Positions 6,301-13,291 of a stretch of DNA of 32,030 nt are shown here, piece after piece. This DNA comes from Frankia sp. AiPs1. GTDB lineage: Bacteria > Actinomycetota > Actinomycetes > Frankiales > Frankiaceae. The stretch spans positions 1 to 32,030 of the forward strand of contig NZ_JAMQQF010000023.1 in the NCBI RefSeq assembly GCF_023716945.1. Reading direction: 5' to 3'. The position numbers were made by a program, and so were the translations under genes. How positions within the stretch are numbered: the first letter of the stretch is position 1; every line of letters begins with the position of its first letter. The notes under the pieces are model-generated. The model was not told the DNA's origin, made no database searches, and saw only the letters and a program-made list of their open reading frames with translations.

Positions 6301-6747
6301 TCAGGAAACGAGGGCACCGAACACGTCGGGAACACCCTCGTCGACCACGATCTCGGTGGCGATGCGGGCCAGCTGATCCCGATCGGCGGCCGGGACGGGG
6401 GCGACGAGGTCGGCCAGCCGCTGGCTGACCTCGTCGTAGAAGGCGTCGGTGAGCCGCTTGCCGTCCGGGGTGAGGGCGACGGTGATGGCGCGCCGGTCGG
6501 TCGCCGACATGGCGCGCCGCAGGTAGCCGCGGCGCTCCACCCGCTCGACCAGGCCGGTGACGCTGGACTTGTCCAGCCGCAGCATCACGCTGATCTCACT
6601 CATGCCGCGGGACTGGTCCTTGAGGACGCACATCAGCTGGGCCTGCGGCACGGACAGCCCGCGACCGGCACAGACGTCGGCATAGATCGAGTTGACCAGG
6701 TAGGACAGCCGCACCAGGGCCACCGGAGTCGTGAACGTCGCGCCCAC
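6301..6747 (-). CDS. MarR-family transcriptional regulator
   Basis: 148 residues from GTG 6747, with GGGGAG seven bases upstream. The winged helix-turn-helix is clear: 'LSVPQAQLMCVLKDQ' (31-45), recognition region 'MSEISVMLRLDKSSVTGLVE' (49-68), then the wing 'RRGYLRRAMSATDRRAITVA' (72-91) with the conserved DxR of MarR proteins. Helices at both ends would dimerise. It is divergent from an LLM oxidoreductase and likely controls it and itself in response to a phenolic or other small ligand. The intergenic region holds two inverted AGTTTG half-sites. Confidence 0.92.
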   Translation of the reverse strand: MGATFTTPVALVRLSYLVNSIYADVCAGRGLSVPQAQLMCVLKDQSRGMSEISVMLRLDKSSVTGLVERVERRGYLRRAMSATDRRAITVALTPDGKRLTDAFYDEVSQRLADLVAPVPAADRDQLARIATEIVVDEGVPDVFGALVS

Positions 6748-6792
6748 CGCGGATCTCCCCTCGCGCCGCCGTGCGAACACTGTACCGCCGAC

Positions 6793-6849
6793 AGTTTGTA
6801 TTGCCGACCTTTTTAATTCGTGATACGTACTATAGGTGATCCAAACTAA
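6793..6849. promoter_or_regulatory. A/T-rich divergent promoter region with inverted AGTTTG half-sites
   Basis: Between the MarR and LLM genes the sequence turns unusually A/T-rich. AGTTTGTAT (6793-6801) and, inverted, ATCCAAACT (6839-6847) are near-identical half-sites about 37 bases apart, with TACTATA (6828-6834) and a TTAATTCGTGATACG stretch between them. The arrangement suits binding of the MarR dimer over divergent promoters. Exact -35/-10 boxes cannot be assigned with confidence. Confidence 0.4.
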
Positions 6850-6960
6850 GCTGCCTTGCGGTTCCTGCTGCGCCTGCGGGCCGACCACATCCATCGAAGG
6901 ACTGGCGTTGACCCCACCAACCACAGCGATCATCCCGGCCGCCGCCCGCGGCGGTACCAG

Positions 6961-7884
6961 GTGAGCGGCCTGGACGGGTCCCGGCTGGTGTTCGGCGCCG
7001 GCGGTGCGGTGAGCGGGCTGTCCGCGTCGCAGACCCTGGACCTCGCCCAGAGCGCCGACGAGCTCGGTTACGACCTGTTCAGCCTGAGCGACCACCTGCA
7101 CAGCCGGCGCCAGACCGTCGAGCCGCTGGTCGCCCTGAGCTGGCTGGCCGGCCAGACCCGCCGCATCGAGCTGGCCACGAACGTCCTGGGGCTGCCCTAC
7201 CGGGCGCCGGCGGTGGTCGCGAAGACGGCCGAGACGCTGGACCGGCTCTCCGGCGGCCGGTTCGTCCTCGGCCTGGGCGGGGGCGGCTACGACGAGGAGT
7301 TCCGCGCCTTCGGCCTGCCCGACCGGACCCCCGGGCAGAAGATCACCGGCCAGCGCGAGGCCATCGGGATCATCCGCGGACTCTGGGCGAACGAGTCGAC
7401 CACCGTGCGCGGCCGCGAGTTCTCCGTCGACGACGCCCGCATCGAGCCTCGCCCCGACCATCCGATCCCGATCTGGCTCGGCTCGTACGGACCGCGGGCG
7501 CTCGCGCTGACCGGTGAGCTCGCCGACGGCTGGCTGCCATCCGTGGGCCGGATCGGCCTCGAGGGCGCCCGCCGGATGCGCCAGTCGGTGCTGACGGCCG
7601 CCCGCGACGCAGGCCGCGATCCCGCCGCGATCACCTGCGCCTGCAACGTGATCGTGCGTGTCGGGGCGCCGGCGCAGCCGGACTCGGGCGCGGTGACCGG
7701 CGGCGTCCAGGAGGTGATCGACCAGCTCCTGCAGATCGTGGGGGTCGGCTTCACCGCGCTGCTGCTGGCCATCCCGACCGTCGCCGAACAGGAGGTCGTG
7801 GCCCGCGACATCATCCCGGCCGTCCGCGCCGAGGTGGCCGCCCGCGGCCTGCCACCCGCCCACCTCGGCGACGACCGCCGGTAA
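6961..7884 (+). CDS. LLM-class (F420-dependent type) oxidoreductase
   Basis: 307 residues from GTG 6961. The frame stays open back to a TTG at 6856, but the extra 35 residues are Arg/His-rich and unlike the family, so I prefer the GTG even though its ribosome-binding site is weak. The luciferase-like TIM barrel is evident: 'LAQSADELGYDLFSLSDHL' (24-42), 'RIELATNVLGLPYRAPAVVA' (60-79), 'LDRLSGGRFVLGLGGGGYDEEF' region (about 84-105), 'IPIWLGSYGPRALALTGELA' (about 170-190) and 'DGWLPS'. Such enzymes use F420 or FMN to oxidise or reduce diverse substrates. The substrate is unknown; probable control by the divergent MarR protein suggests a xenobiotic or catabolic role. Confidence 0.88.
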   Translation: MSGLDGSRLVFGAGGAVSGLSASQTLDLAQSADELGYDLFSLSDHLHSRRQTVEPLVALSWLAGQTRRIELATNVLGLPYRAPAVVAKTAETLDRLSGGRFVLGLGGGGYDEEFRAFGLPDRTPGQKITGQREAIGIIRGLWANESTTVRGREFSVDDARIEPRPDHPIPIWLGSYGPRALALTGELADGWLPSVGRIGLEGARRMRQSVLTAARDAGRDPAAITCACNVIVRVGAPAQPDSGAVTGGVQEVIDQLLQIVGVGFTALLLAIPTVAEQEVVARDIIPAVRAEVAARGLPPAHLGDDRR

Positions 7885-7982
7885 CGCGCATCGTCGTGGC
7901 TTTGATGCCTCGCTCGTCGCGGCCGCCCGTGCGAGGGTGAGGGGAGCCGAGCCGAGGACTGCTGGACGCCGGAGGAATGATC

Positions 7983-9350
7983 ATGGCTGCATCGGATGCC
8001 CGCGACACGGAGTTAAAGGACGACGACCGCGTCATCGCCTGGCTGGAGTCCCTGCTCGGCGGCCGGGTCGTCTCGTGGGAGCGGCAGCCGAGGTGGCGGC
8101 CCATGTGGTTCGTCGACATCGACCGCGGCGGCGCCACCGAACGCGTCGTCGTGCGCGGCGAACGGTCCGACACGGCTCTGATCCTCCCGCTCGAACACGA
8201 GATGCTGTTCCAGCGACTTCTCGACGAGCACGGTATCCCGGTCCCGCACGTGCACGGCTGGTGCGACGAACCGAGGGCGTACGCGATGGCCGCCGTCCCC
8301 GGCCGCCCCGACTTCGCCGGCACCACCGACGAGCAGCGCCGCACGGTGGTCGACGAGTATCTGCAGGCACTGGCGCGGATGCACCAGCTCCCGGTCGGGC
8401 CGTTCAAGGCTGCCGGGGTCATCTCCGGGACGTCGGCGGCCGACTCCGCGATGATCGGAGTACGCCGGTTCGAGCAGCACTACCGGACGAGCAAGGTGCG
8501 CCCCGACCCGCTGATGGAATTCGTCCTCGGCTGGCTGCGCCGCCACCCGCTGCCCGCGTCCGACCGCGAGGCGCCCATCGTCTGGGACTCCGGCCAGTTC
8601 CACCACGCCGACGGCCACCTCGTGGCCCTCGTCGACGTCGAAATCGGCCACATCGGCGACCCGATGATGGACCTCGCCGCCTGGCGGATGCGCGACACCG
8701 TCATCCCCTACGGCGAGTTCACCACGCTGTACGACCGGTACGCCGAGCTGACCGGCCGGCCCGTCGACCTCGCGGCCATCCAGTGGCACCACCTGTTCTT
8801 CACCCTCACCAACCAGCTGTCCTTCCACGGCCCGCTGGCCCGTCCGATCCTCGACACCGACTACATGACCTACGCGCAGTGGGTCAGCGAGACGAACCTG
8901 CACGCCGTCGAGACCCTGGCCGAGTACCTCGGGATCGACCTCGAACCCGTGGAGATCCCCGAGCCGGTCGCCTCCCCCGTCTCCATCCCGCACCAGCACC
9001 TGTCCCGCTCGCTGCGGTCGATCTCGGTCGAGGATCCGTACGTCGCCTACCAGGTTCGCATCGCCTTCCGCCTGGCCCGCCACCTCGAACGCGCCGACCA
9101 GATCGGCGCGGCCGTCACCGAGGCCGACCGGGAGGACCTCGCCCGCCTCGTCGGCCACGCGCCGAAGAGTTGGGACGAGTGCGAGGCGGCGCTGGAGAAC
9201 TTCGTTCTGGCCGACGAGGGACGCCACGACGCCGAACTCGTCGTCCTGTTCCACCGCCGGTGGGCGCGCTACAAGGCCCTGATGGGCCCCGCCGGCTCCG
9301 CCATGGCCGCCCACCACACGATGCAGCCCTTCGGCCGCTGGCTGGGCTAG
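7983..9350 (+). CDS. Aminoglycoside phosphotransferase (APH)-like kinase-fold protein with altered catalytic loop
   Basis: 455 residues. Start ATG 7983 lies seven bases after GGAGG (7971-7975); the nearer ATG at 7977 is too close to it. The N-terminal half follows the APH/phosphotransferase layout (VVRGE as the ATP-lysine strand region, LEHEMLFQRLLDEHGIPVPHV helix region, YAMAAVPGRPDFAG hinge). In the catalytic loop the usual HGDxxxxN reads 'VWDSGQFHH': the Asp is kept, the His is replaced and Asn appears as Gln. The metal-binding segment is 'ALVDVEIGHIGDPMMDLAAW', and Asp-x-Glu variants occur in this family. A C-terminal helical extension of about 140 residues resembles that of acyl-CoA-dehydrogenase-linked phosphotransferases. 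The true substrate is unknown and antibiotic resistance should not be assumed. Confidence 0.8.
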   Translation: MAASDARDTELKDDDRVIAWLESLLGGRVVSWERQPRWRPMWFVDIDRGGATERVVVRGERSDTALILPLEHEMLFQRLLDEHGIPVPHVHGWCDEPRAYAMAAVPGRPDFAGTTDEQRRTVVDEYLQALARMHQLPVGPFKAAGVISGTSAADSAMIGVRRFEQHYRTSKVRPDPLMEFVLGWLRRHPLPASDREAPIVWDSGQFHHADGHLVALVDVEIGHIGDPMMDLAAWRMRDTVIPYGEFTTLYDRYAELTGRPVDLAAIQWHHLFFTLTNQLSFHGPLARPILDTDYMTYAQWVSETNLHAVETLAEYLGIDLEPVEIPEPVASPVSIPHQHLSRSLRSISVEDPYVAYQVRIAFRLARHLERADQIGAAVTEADREDLARLVGHAPKSWDECEAALENFVLADEGRHDAELVVLFHRRWARYKALMGPAGSAMAAHHTMQPFGRWLG

Positions 9351-9361
9351 CGGGGAGGCGG

Positions 9362-9421
9362 GTCAATCGCCTCGACGTCAATCGCCTCGGTGCCAATCGC
9401 CTCGGCGTCACTCGCCTCAGG
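9362..9421 (+). repeat. 15-bp tandem repeat, four copies, between convergent genes
   Basis: Units 9362-9376, 9377-9391, 9392-9406 and 9407-9421 follow G(T/C)CA(A/C)TCGCCTC(G/A)(A/G)(C/T/G). The array begins twelve bases after the kinase-like gene stop and runs into the TGA of the convergent SDR gene (9417-9419). It fills the whole intergenic gap. Confidence 0.9.
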
Positions 9422-10298
9422 TCGGATAGTTTCCCGCTTCGAGGTCTTCGAGCAGGCTCGGATGAGTGGGCTGCCAGCTGAACCGCTCTCGGGTCCACGC
9501 GCTCGACGCTGGCTGGTCGACGCCGAAGATGCCGCCGAGGAATCCGAAGTTCTCTGCCGGAACGGCCTTCGTGGGCAGGCCCAGGTGGCGGCCGATGGTC
9601 TCGGCGATGGCGCGCATGGTGTCGCCCTGATCGGCGACGGCGTGAGCCACCGTGCCGGGCGTGGCCTGTTCCAGAGTCAGCCGGAAGAGCTGGGCGGCGT
9701 CGAGGCGATGGACGGCTGGCCAGCGCTGGCTGCCATCGCCGACATAGGCGGACGCCCCGGTGCGTCGCGCTGCCTCGATGAGCACCGAGGCGAATCCGAA
9801 ACGCTCGCCTCGGGCGTGGACCGACCGGGGAAGGCGGACGACGACGGAGCGGACGCCCTTGTCGGCGAGGTCCAGCACGGTCAGGGCGTTGCGGCCGCGA
9901 CCGCCCACGGGACCGTCCGTAGGCGAAGGATCCTGTTCAGTCGAGGCCCGTCCGGGCACGGCGGGTGTGCCGGAAGCAATGACCAATGGCTTGCCGCTCC
10001 CGGCGAGCGCGGCGCCGAAGGTCTCGAGGGCGCGGGTCTCCTCGGCGACCGACTTCCCGAAATTGGTGAAGTCGTTGCCGAAGGCAAGGTGGATCACCCC
10101 GTCGGACTGTGCGGCGCCGGCGCGCAGGCTCTCAGGGGCGTCGAGATCACCGCGTAGCGCAGTGGCGCCGGCGGCGGTGACAGCCCGCGCCGAGGCCTCG
10201 GAGCGAGCCAGGCCGAGCACCTCGTGGCCCGCGGCGATGAGTTCGGGGACGACTGCGGAGCCGATCCCGCCGCTGGCACCGGTGACGAAGACGCGCAT
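9417..10298 (-). CDS. Atypical short-chain dehydrogenase/reductase (NAD(P)-dependent epimerase/NmrA-like)
   Basis: 293 residues from ATG 10298. The N-terminal Rossmann motif TGASGGIG (6-13) and 'AGHEVLGLARSEASARAV' mark an extended/atypical SDR that binds NAD(P). 'RGDLDAPESLRAGAAQSDGV' is the typical acidic loop after the third strand. The YxxxK of classical SDRs is not evident, and 'VIASGTPAVPG' occupies the active-site strand, as in the SDR_a5 type of sugar-epimerase-like proteins. The gene is divergent from a TetR regulator with a large palindrome between them, a common pairing in which the regulator represses the reductase. Substrate unknown. Confidence 0.87.
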   Translation of the reverse strand: MRVFVTGASGGIGSAVVPELIAAGHEVLGLARSEASARAVTAAGATALRGDLDAPESLRAGAAQSDGVIHLAFGNDFTNFGKSVAEETRALETFGAALAGSGKPLVIASGTPAVPGRASTEQDPSPTDGPVGGRGRNALTVLDLADKGVRSVVVRLPRSVHARGERFGFASVLIEAARRTGASAYVGDGSQRWPAVHRLDAAQLFRLTLEQATPGTVAHAVADQGDTMRAIAETIGRHLGLPTKAVPAENFGFLGGIFGVDQPASSAWTRERFSWQPTHPSLLEDLEAGNYPT

Positions 10299-10318
10299 GC
10301 GAACTCCCCAGATGATGC

Positions 10319-10361
10319 GACTGTTGTCCCGTCACCGTAGCAGGGTGACGGGACAACAGTC
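10319..10361. promoter_or_regulatory. Large perfect palindrome, probable TetR operator
   Basis: Arms of 18 bp, GACTGTTGTCCCGTCACC (10319-10336) and its exact complement at 10344-10361, are separated by seven bases. The palindrome lies 21 bases before the SDR start and 20 bases before the TetR start. It is the obvious binding site for the TetR protein controlling both genes. At the RNA level it would also form a strong hairpin in either 5' leader. Confidence 0.88.
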
Positions 10362-10380
10362 CCATCGCTACGATGGGCTG

Positions 10381-10953
10381 GTGCCCCGATGGGAACCCGA
10401 TGCGCGCGAGCGGCTGGTGGCCGCCGCGCTGCACCTGTTCTCGGAGCGGGGCTACGACAACACCACCGTCGCCGAGATCGCCGATCGCGCGGGTCTGACC
10501 AAGAGCACCTTCTTCCGGCACTTCCCCGACAAGCGGGAGCTGCTGGCGGCCGGCCAGGAGACATTGGCGCGGCTGTTCGCCGAAGGCATCGCCGCGGCAC
10601 CCGTTCATGCCAGTCCCCTGACTGCGGTGGCCGCCGGGCTGGAGCGCGCTGCCGGGGTGATGACGCCGTTCAATCGCGAGCTTGGGCCTCGGCTGCGTGC
10701 CGTCATCGCGACCAGCGCCGAGCTCCAGGAACGCGACGCGCTCAAGCAGGTTGGTCTCACCGCGGCCATGGCAGGCGCTCTGCGCGCCCGTGGCGTGCCA
10801 CACCTGGTGGCCACCCTGGCGGCCGAGTTGGGCATGCTCGCGTTCAAGGAGGCCTACGCCACCTGGGTAGCGAGCGACAATGACCAGGAGCTGGGCGAAC
10901 TGGCCTGTACAGCCCTGGATCAGCTGCGCACCGCGGTCGCCGAACTCGACTGA
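10381..10953 (+). CDS. TetR-family transcriptional regulator (divergent from SDR)
   Basis: 190 residues from GTG 10381. The N-terminal helix-turn-helix 'LFSERGYDNTTVAEIADRAG' (20-39) followed by 'LTKSTFFRHFPDKRELLAAG' (40-59) is textbook TetR. The C-terminal domain is an all-helical ligand-binding region of unknown specificity ending 'ALDQLRTAVAELD'. The palindrome at 10319-10361 is its likely operator, giving autoregulation and repression of the SDR gene. No ribosome-binding site is obvious, so a leaderless or short-leader transcript is possible. Confidence 0.93.
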   Translation: MPRWEPDARERLVAAALHLFSERGYDNTTVAEIADRAGLTKSTFFRHFPDKRELLAAGQETLARLFAEGIAAAPVHASPLTAVAAGLERAAGVMTPFNRELGPRLRAVIATSAELQERDALKQVGLTAAMAGALRARGVPHLVATLAAELGMLAFKEAYATWVASDNDQELGELACTALDQLRTAVAELD

Positions 10954-11071
10954 CCACCTCGCCGAAGCGGATCACACCGTAGCGCTCCGATTCCGTCCGG
11001 ACAGGGCCGTTGGACGGCGTCGAGGCTGGATTCCCCCGTCGGAGCTGACCGCACCTGCCGGGTGATGGGCG

Positions 11072-11408
11072 CCCGGCGTGCTTGAGGGTGTTGGTGAGTG
11101 CCTCCTGGACCAGTCGGAAGACGGGTGAGCTGGACTCCGGCCGGCAGGTCGAGCGGCTTTCCACTGATGGTGAGGCGCACCGGCAGGCCGGCCTGCCGGA
11201 CCTGGTCGATCAGGGCTTCGAGGTCGGTCAGCCCGGGCTGGGGCGCGGTGCCGTCCGCGGCGCCGTCCTCGCGGAGCACTCCCAGCAGACGGCGCATTTC
11301 CGCCAGGGCCTCCCGCCCGGTCCGCGACACCTGCGCGATCGCCTGCTCGGCCCGCGGCGCCGAGCTGGTCAGCGCGAACTGCGCGCCGTCGGCCAGGGCG
11401 ATCGTCAC
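11072..11408 (-). pseudogene. Remnant of a sensor histidine kinase (HisKA_3/NarL-linked type)
   Basis: The minus-strand reading 'VTIALADGAQFALTSS', 'QVSRTGREALAEMRRLLGVL' and 'GLPVRLTISG' matches the dimerisation/phosphoacceptor half of actinobacterial NarL-type kinases, but begins just after where the phosphoacceptor His should be. Near 11122 the match shifts frame to 'FRLVQEALTNTLKHAG', the N-box that opens the ATPase domain, and stops at about 11072. The N-terminal sensor part, the His and most of the ATPase domain are absent. It is a double-ended truncation with one frameshift and should be non-functional. Confidence 0.8.
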
Positions 11409-11409
11409 G

Positions 11410-11685
11410 GACGGCGATCGCGGCCGGGGTGCGCAGCAGGGTGCCCAGCGCGAGCCCGAGGACACCGATTGCGGTCACGAACAACGCCGTCCCCAGCACC
11501 GCTCGCAGCGCCCCCGGGTCGGACAGCGCCACGTCGATGTGCCGCGAGGACAGCATCTTCTGGCCGACGGTGAACGCGATCAGGTTGGCCACCACCATCA
11601 GCCCGAAGCTCGCGACCGCGAAGACCACCACCTTCGCCCACAGCACCGGCAGCCGGCGGGGGACCACACCCCAGGTTGTACGCCT
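11410..11685 (-). pseudogene. Remnant of an ABC-2 type transporter permease
   Basis: About 92 residues on the minus strand, including 'VPRRLPVLWAKVVVFAVASF', 'MVVANLIAFTVGQKMLSSRH' and 'LFVTAIGVLGLALGTLLR', match the middle of actinobacterial ABC-2 permeases (two hydrophobic segments with the PRRxPVLWAK loop). No start codon or N-terminal part fits, and the C-terminal part is replaced at about 11410 by the kinase remnant in a different frame. Kinase, response regulator, ABC ATPase and permease genes often sit together in actinobacteria, so an internal deletion that joined permease to kinase is the simplest origin. Confidence 0.78.
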
Positions 11686-11788
11686 CGGGTCGTACTGGCG
11701 GGCGGGTCGTTCGCCTGGGATCAGGTCCCGGTGATGTCGCGGGCGTGCCGCCCGCCGCCATGTGAGGCGGCGTCGTACGATCCGTCCC

Positions 11789-12022
11789 ATGCCCAGTATG
11801 AGCGTGTCGGTGCGAGCGGAGACGCTGGAGGCCGCGCGGGCCGAGGCCGCCGCGGCCGGGCTCACCCTGTCGGCCTGGGTCGACAGGACGCTGGCCGAGG
11901 CCGTCTGGACGCGGCGCTTCGCCCACCAGCAGGAACGCAACGCCGCCCTGGGGATCACCACCGAGTACCTGAACGGCGAGTTCGCCCGGCTCGAGGAACT
12001 GCGACGCCGTGCGGCAGGGTGA
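11789..12022 (+). CDS. Antitoxin of a MazEF-like toxin-antitoxin pair
   Basis: 77 residues from ATG 11789 (an alternative ATG lies at 11798). The N-terminal 'MSVSVRAETLEAARAEAAAA' followed by 'GLTLSAWVDRTLAEAV' reads as a ribbon-helix-helix DNA-binding domain. The C-terminal half is charged and probably wraps the toxin. It overlaps the toxin gene by 14 bases, the usual arrangement for coupled expression and for autorepression by the antitoxin-toxin complex. Confidence 0.8.
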   Translation: MPSMSVSVRAETLEAARAEAAAAGLTLSAWVDRTLAEAVWTRRFAHQQERNAALGITTEYLNGEFARLEELRRRAAG

Positions 12023-12311
12023 GGTGTGGGCGCGGGCCGACGCTCCCGCGCACGCGCTGATCGTGTCCGCGGACATGTACAACAACGCCAACACCGGCCG
12101 GGTCGTGGTCTGCCCCGTCGTGCCGGGCGAGCCGCTGCCGTTCGACGACTACGCCGTCGACGTCGGGATCACGGTTCCCGTTTCGGGCACGGTGCTGCCC
12201 GAGCTCGTGGCGTGGATGCCGACATCTGGCCTGTCACACAGACTCGGTGCCGTCCCGCCCGAAGCCTGGAAACGCGCCGACCAGGTCCTGCGCCGCGTCC
12301 TCGGTCACTGA
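12009..12311 (+). CDS. MazF/PemK-like endoribonuclease toxin
   Basis: 100 residues from GTG 12009, inside the antitoxin's 3' end. 'VRQGEVWARADAPAHALIVS', 'VVVCPVVPGEPLPFD' and 'ITVPVSGTVLPELVAWMP' follow the strands of the MazF/PemK (PF02452) barrel, with a C-terminal helix 'EAWKRADQVLRRVLG'. Family members cleave single-stranded mRNA at short motifs and are held inactive by the antitoxin. The typical Arg and Thr/Ser catalytic positions cannot be placed with certainty because this copy is divergent, so activity is inferred. Confidence 0.75.
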   Translation: MRQGEVWARADAPAHALIVSADMYNNANTGRVVVCPVVPGEPLPFDDYAVDVGITVPVSGTVLPELVAWMPTSGLSHRLGAVPPEAWKRADQVLRRVLGH

Positions 12312-12336
12312 TACCTCGCGCCGGGTGATGGCTCGG

Positions 12337-12723
12337 TCATTGCGGCGCGAGGGAGAGGTGGGCCGCGATGACCTGCCAGCGACCGTCGTCGTGTACCCAG
12401 GTGCGGGTGTAGTCCATGACGACGGAGACGTTTTCGCCGCTGCTGCGGGCGGTGATCGCGGCACGTACGAAGGTGACTCCCGTCCCACCGTGGAGCAGGG
12501 ACTGCCGGCGCAGCTCGAGGTACGAGAGCACGGCGAAGTCGCCCGACGCATAGCCGGCGACGTCCTCGGCCTTTCCGTGGAGCAGACCGTCGTACCCGTG
12601 GGCGACGAGATCGTCGTGCAGCACTTCGGCGAGCCCCACGGCGTCGTTGGCGGTGACCACGGACTGCAGCAGGTCCTCGGCCCGCCCAAGACCGGCGAGA
12701 TCCGCGGGCTGTGTCGGCGTCAT
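12337..12723 (-). CDS. NTF2-like (SnoaL/DUF4440-type) small protein
   Basis: 128 residues from ATG 12723. The pattern of an N-terminal helix ('LQSVVTANDAVGLAEVLHDD'), 'LVAHGYDGLLHGKAEDVAGY', then a long strand pair ending 'VVMDYTRTWVHDDGRWQVIA' is typical of DUF4440/NTF2-fold proteins, whose conserved end reads 'T.vw.r.dgrWrvvaaH'. Members are ketosteroid-isomerase-like enzymes or binding proteins with varied roles. No specific function can be assigned. It converges on the toxin gene. Confidence 0.82.
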   Translation of the reverse strand: MTPTQPADLAGLGRAEDLLQSVVTANDAVGLAEVLHDDLVAHGYDGLLHGKAEDVAGYASGDFAVLSYLELRRQSLLHGGTGVTFVRAAITARSSGENVSVVMDYTRTWVHDDGRWQVIAAHLSLAPQ

Positions 12724-12783
12724 GAGCCGAGCCTTACGCACCGGCAGGCACCACGCCCGCGGGTCCGCCGTCGGCGCAATCGA

Positions 12784-12839
12784 GCGGCGCTGCTCAGTAG
12801 CTGGCGGCGCTGCTCGCTGGCGGCGCTGCTCAGTAGCTG
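12784..12839. repeat. Direct repeats of GCGGCGCTGCTC(AGTA)GCTG, three copies
   Basis: Three head-to-tail units, 12784-12803, 12804-12819 and 12820-12839. The first and third are identical 20-mers; the middle one lacks the AGTA. The last unit overlaps the end of the DsrE-like gene and supplies its stop codon region. Confidence 0.85.
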
Positions 12840-13195
12840 AAGGTCGTCGCGCCGTCGTCGCCGATCCAGTTCCACATCGGGATCGTGCCGTTCAGCTCCG
12901 CGCCCTCGATCAGCAGGCTGGCGTCGATCTTGCGGGCGTCGACGCAGATCGGACAGACGAAGTAGCGGCCGCCGGCGACCCGGTATCGCTCGATGAGCGA
13001 CTCCAGCGGTGGGCAGCCGACGCAGCCCTCGCCCTTCGCGTCGCCGGGCAGCGCGAGCCGGACCGCCTCCTGGGTCAGGAACATGAGCGTCTCCTTCCCG
13101 GTCTCCGCGGCCCCGACCGCAACCAGAAACGCGACGGTGACCTTCTCGAGGTCCTCGAGACCCGTGGTCAGGCTGATGACTGCCTTGCTCGCCAT
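12830..13195 (-). CDS. DsrE/DsrF-like small protein with two CxxC pairs
   Basis: 121 residues from ATG 13195, with AAGG eight bases upstream. The N-terminal 'KAVISLTTGLEDLEKVTVAF' and 'GKETLMFLTQEAVRLALPG' match the DsrE-like fold (sulfur-relay or peroxiredoxin-like small proteins). Cys58-x-x-Cys61 and Cys81-x-x-Cys84 form two CxxC pairs that could bind a metal or carry persulfide, beyond the single conserved Cys of classical DsrE. The gene is divergent from a TetR regulator, with twin palindromic operators between them, so it is likely induced by a small molecule or redox cue. Confidence 0.85.
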   Translation of the reverse strand: MASKAVISLTTGLEDLEKVTVAFLVAVGAAETGKETLMFLTQEAVRLALPGDAKGEGCVGCPPLESLIERYRVAGGRYFVCPICVDARKIDASLLIEGAELNGTIPMWNWIGDDGATTFSY

Positions 13196-13221
13196 CGGCG
13201 AACCTTCTTTCCGAGAGTTTG

Positions 13222-13268
13222 AGAACGATCGTTCGTTCTTAGTAGCCGATAGTACGAACGATCGTTCT
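13222..13268. promoter_or_regulatory. Twin palindromic operators GAACGATCGTTC in an inverted repeat
   Basis: The perfect 12-bp palindrome GAACGATCGTTC occurs at 13223-13234 and again at 13256-13267. The two sites are also mirror images over 15 bases: AGAACGATCGTTCGT (13222-13236) and its exact complement at 13254-13268. They lie between the divergent DsrE-like and TetR genes. Two TetR dimers, one per site, about three helical turns apart (33 bp), are the natural reading. Confidence 0.9.
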
Positions 13269-13291
13269 GCCCGTCAACTAGGATGTGGGTC

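Noticed and set aside
6856-6960. N-terminal extension of the LLM oxidoreductase from TTG 6856
   Set aside because: Extra residues are Arg/His-rich and do not match the family start; GTG 6961 gives a normal N-terminus.
7983-9350. Aminoglycoside resistance gene
   Set aside because: The catalytic HGD motif is altered and the long C-terminal extension is unlike known resistance enzymes.
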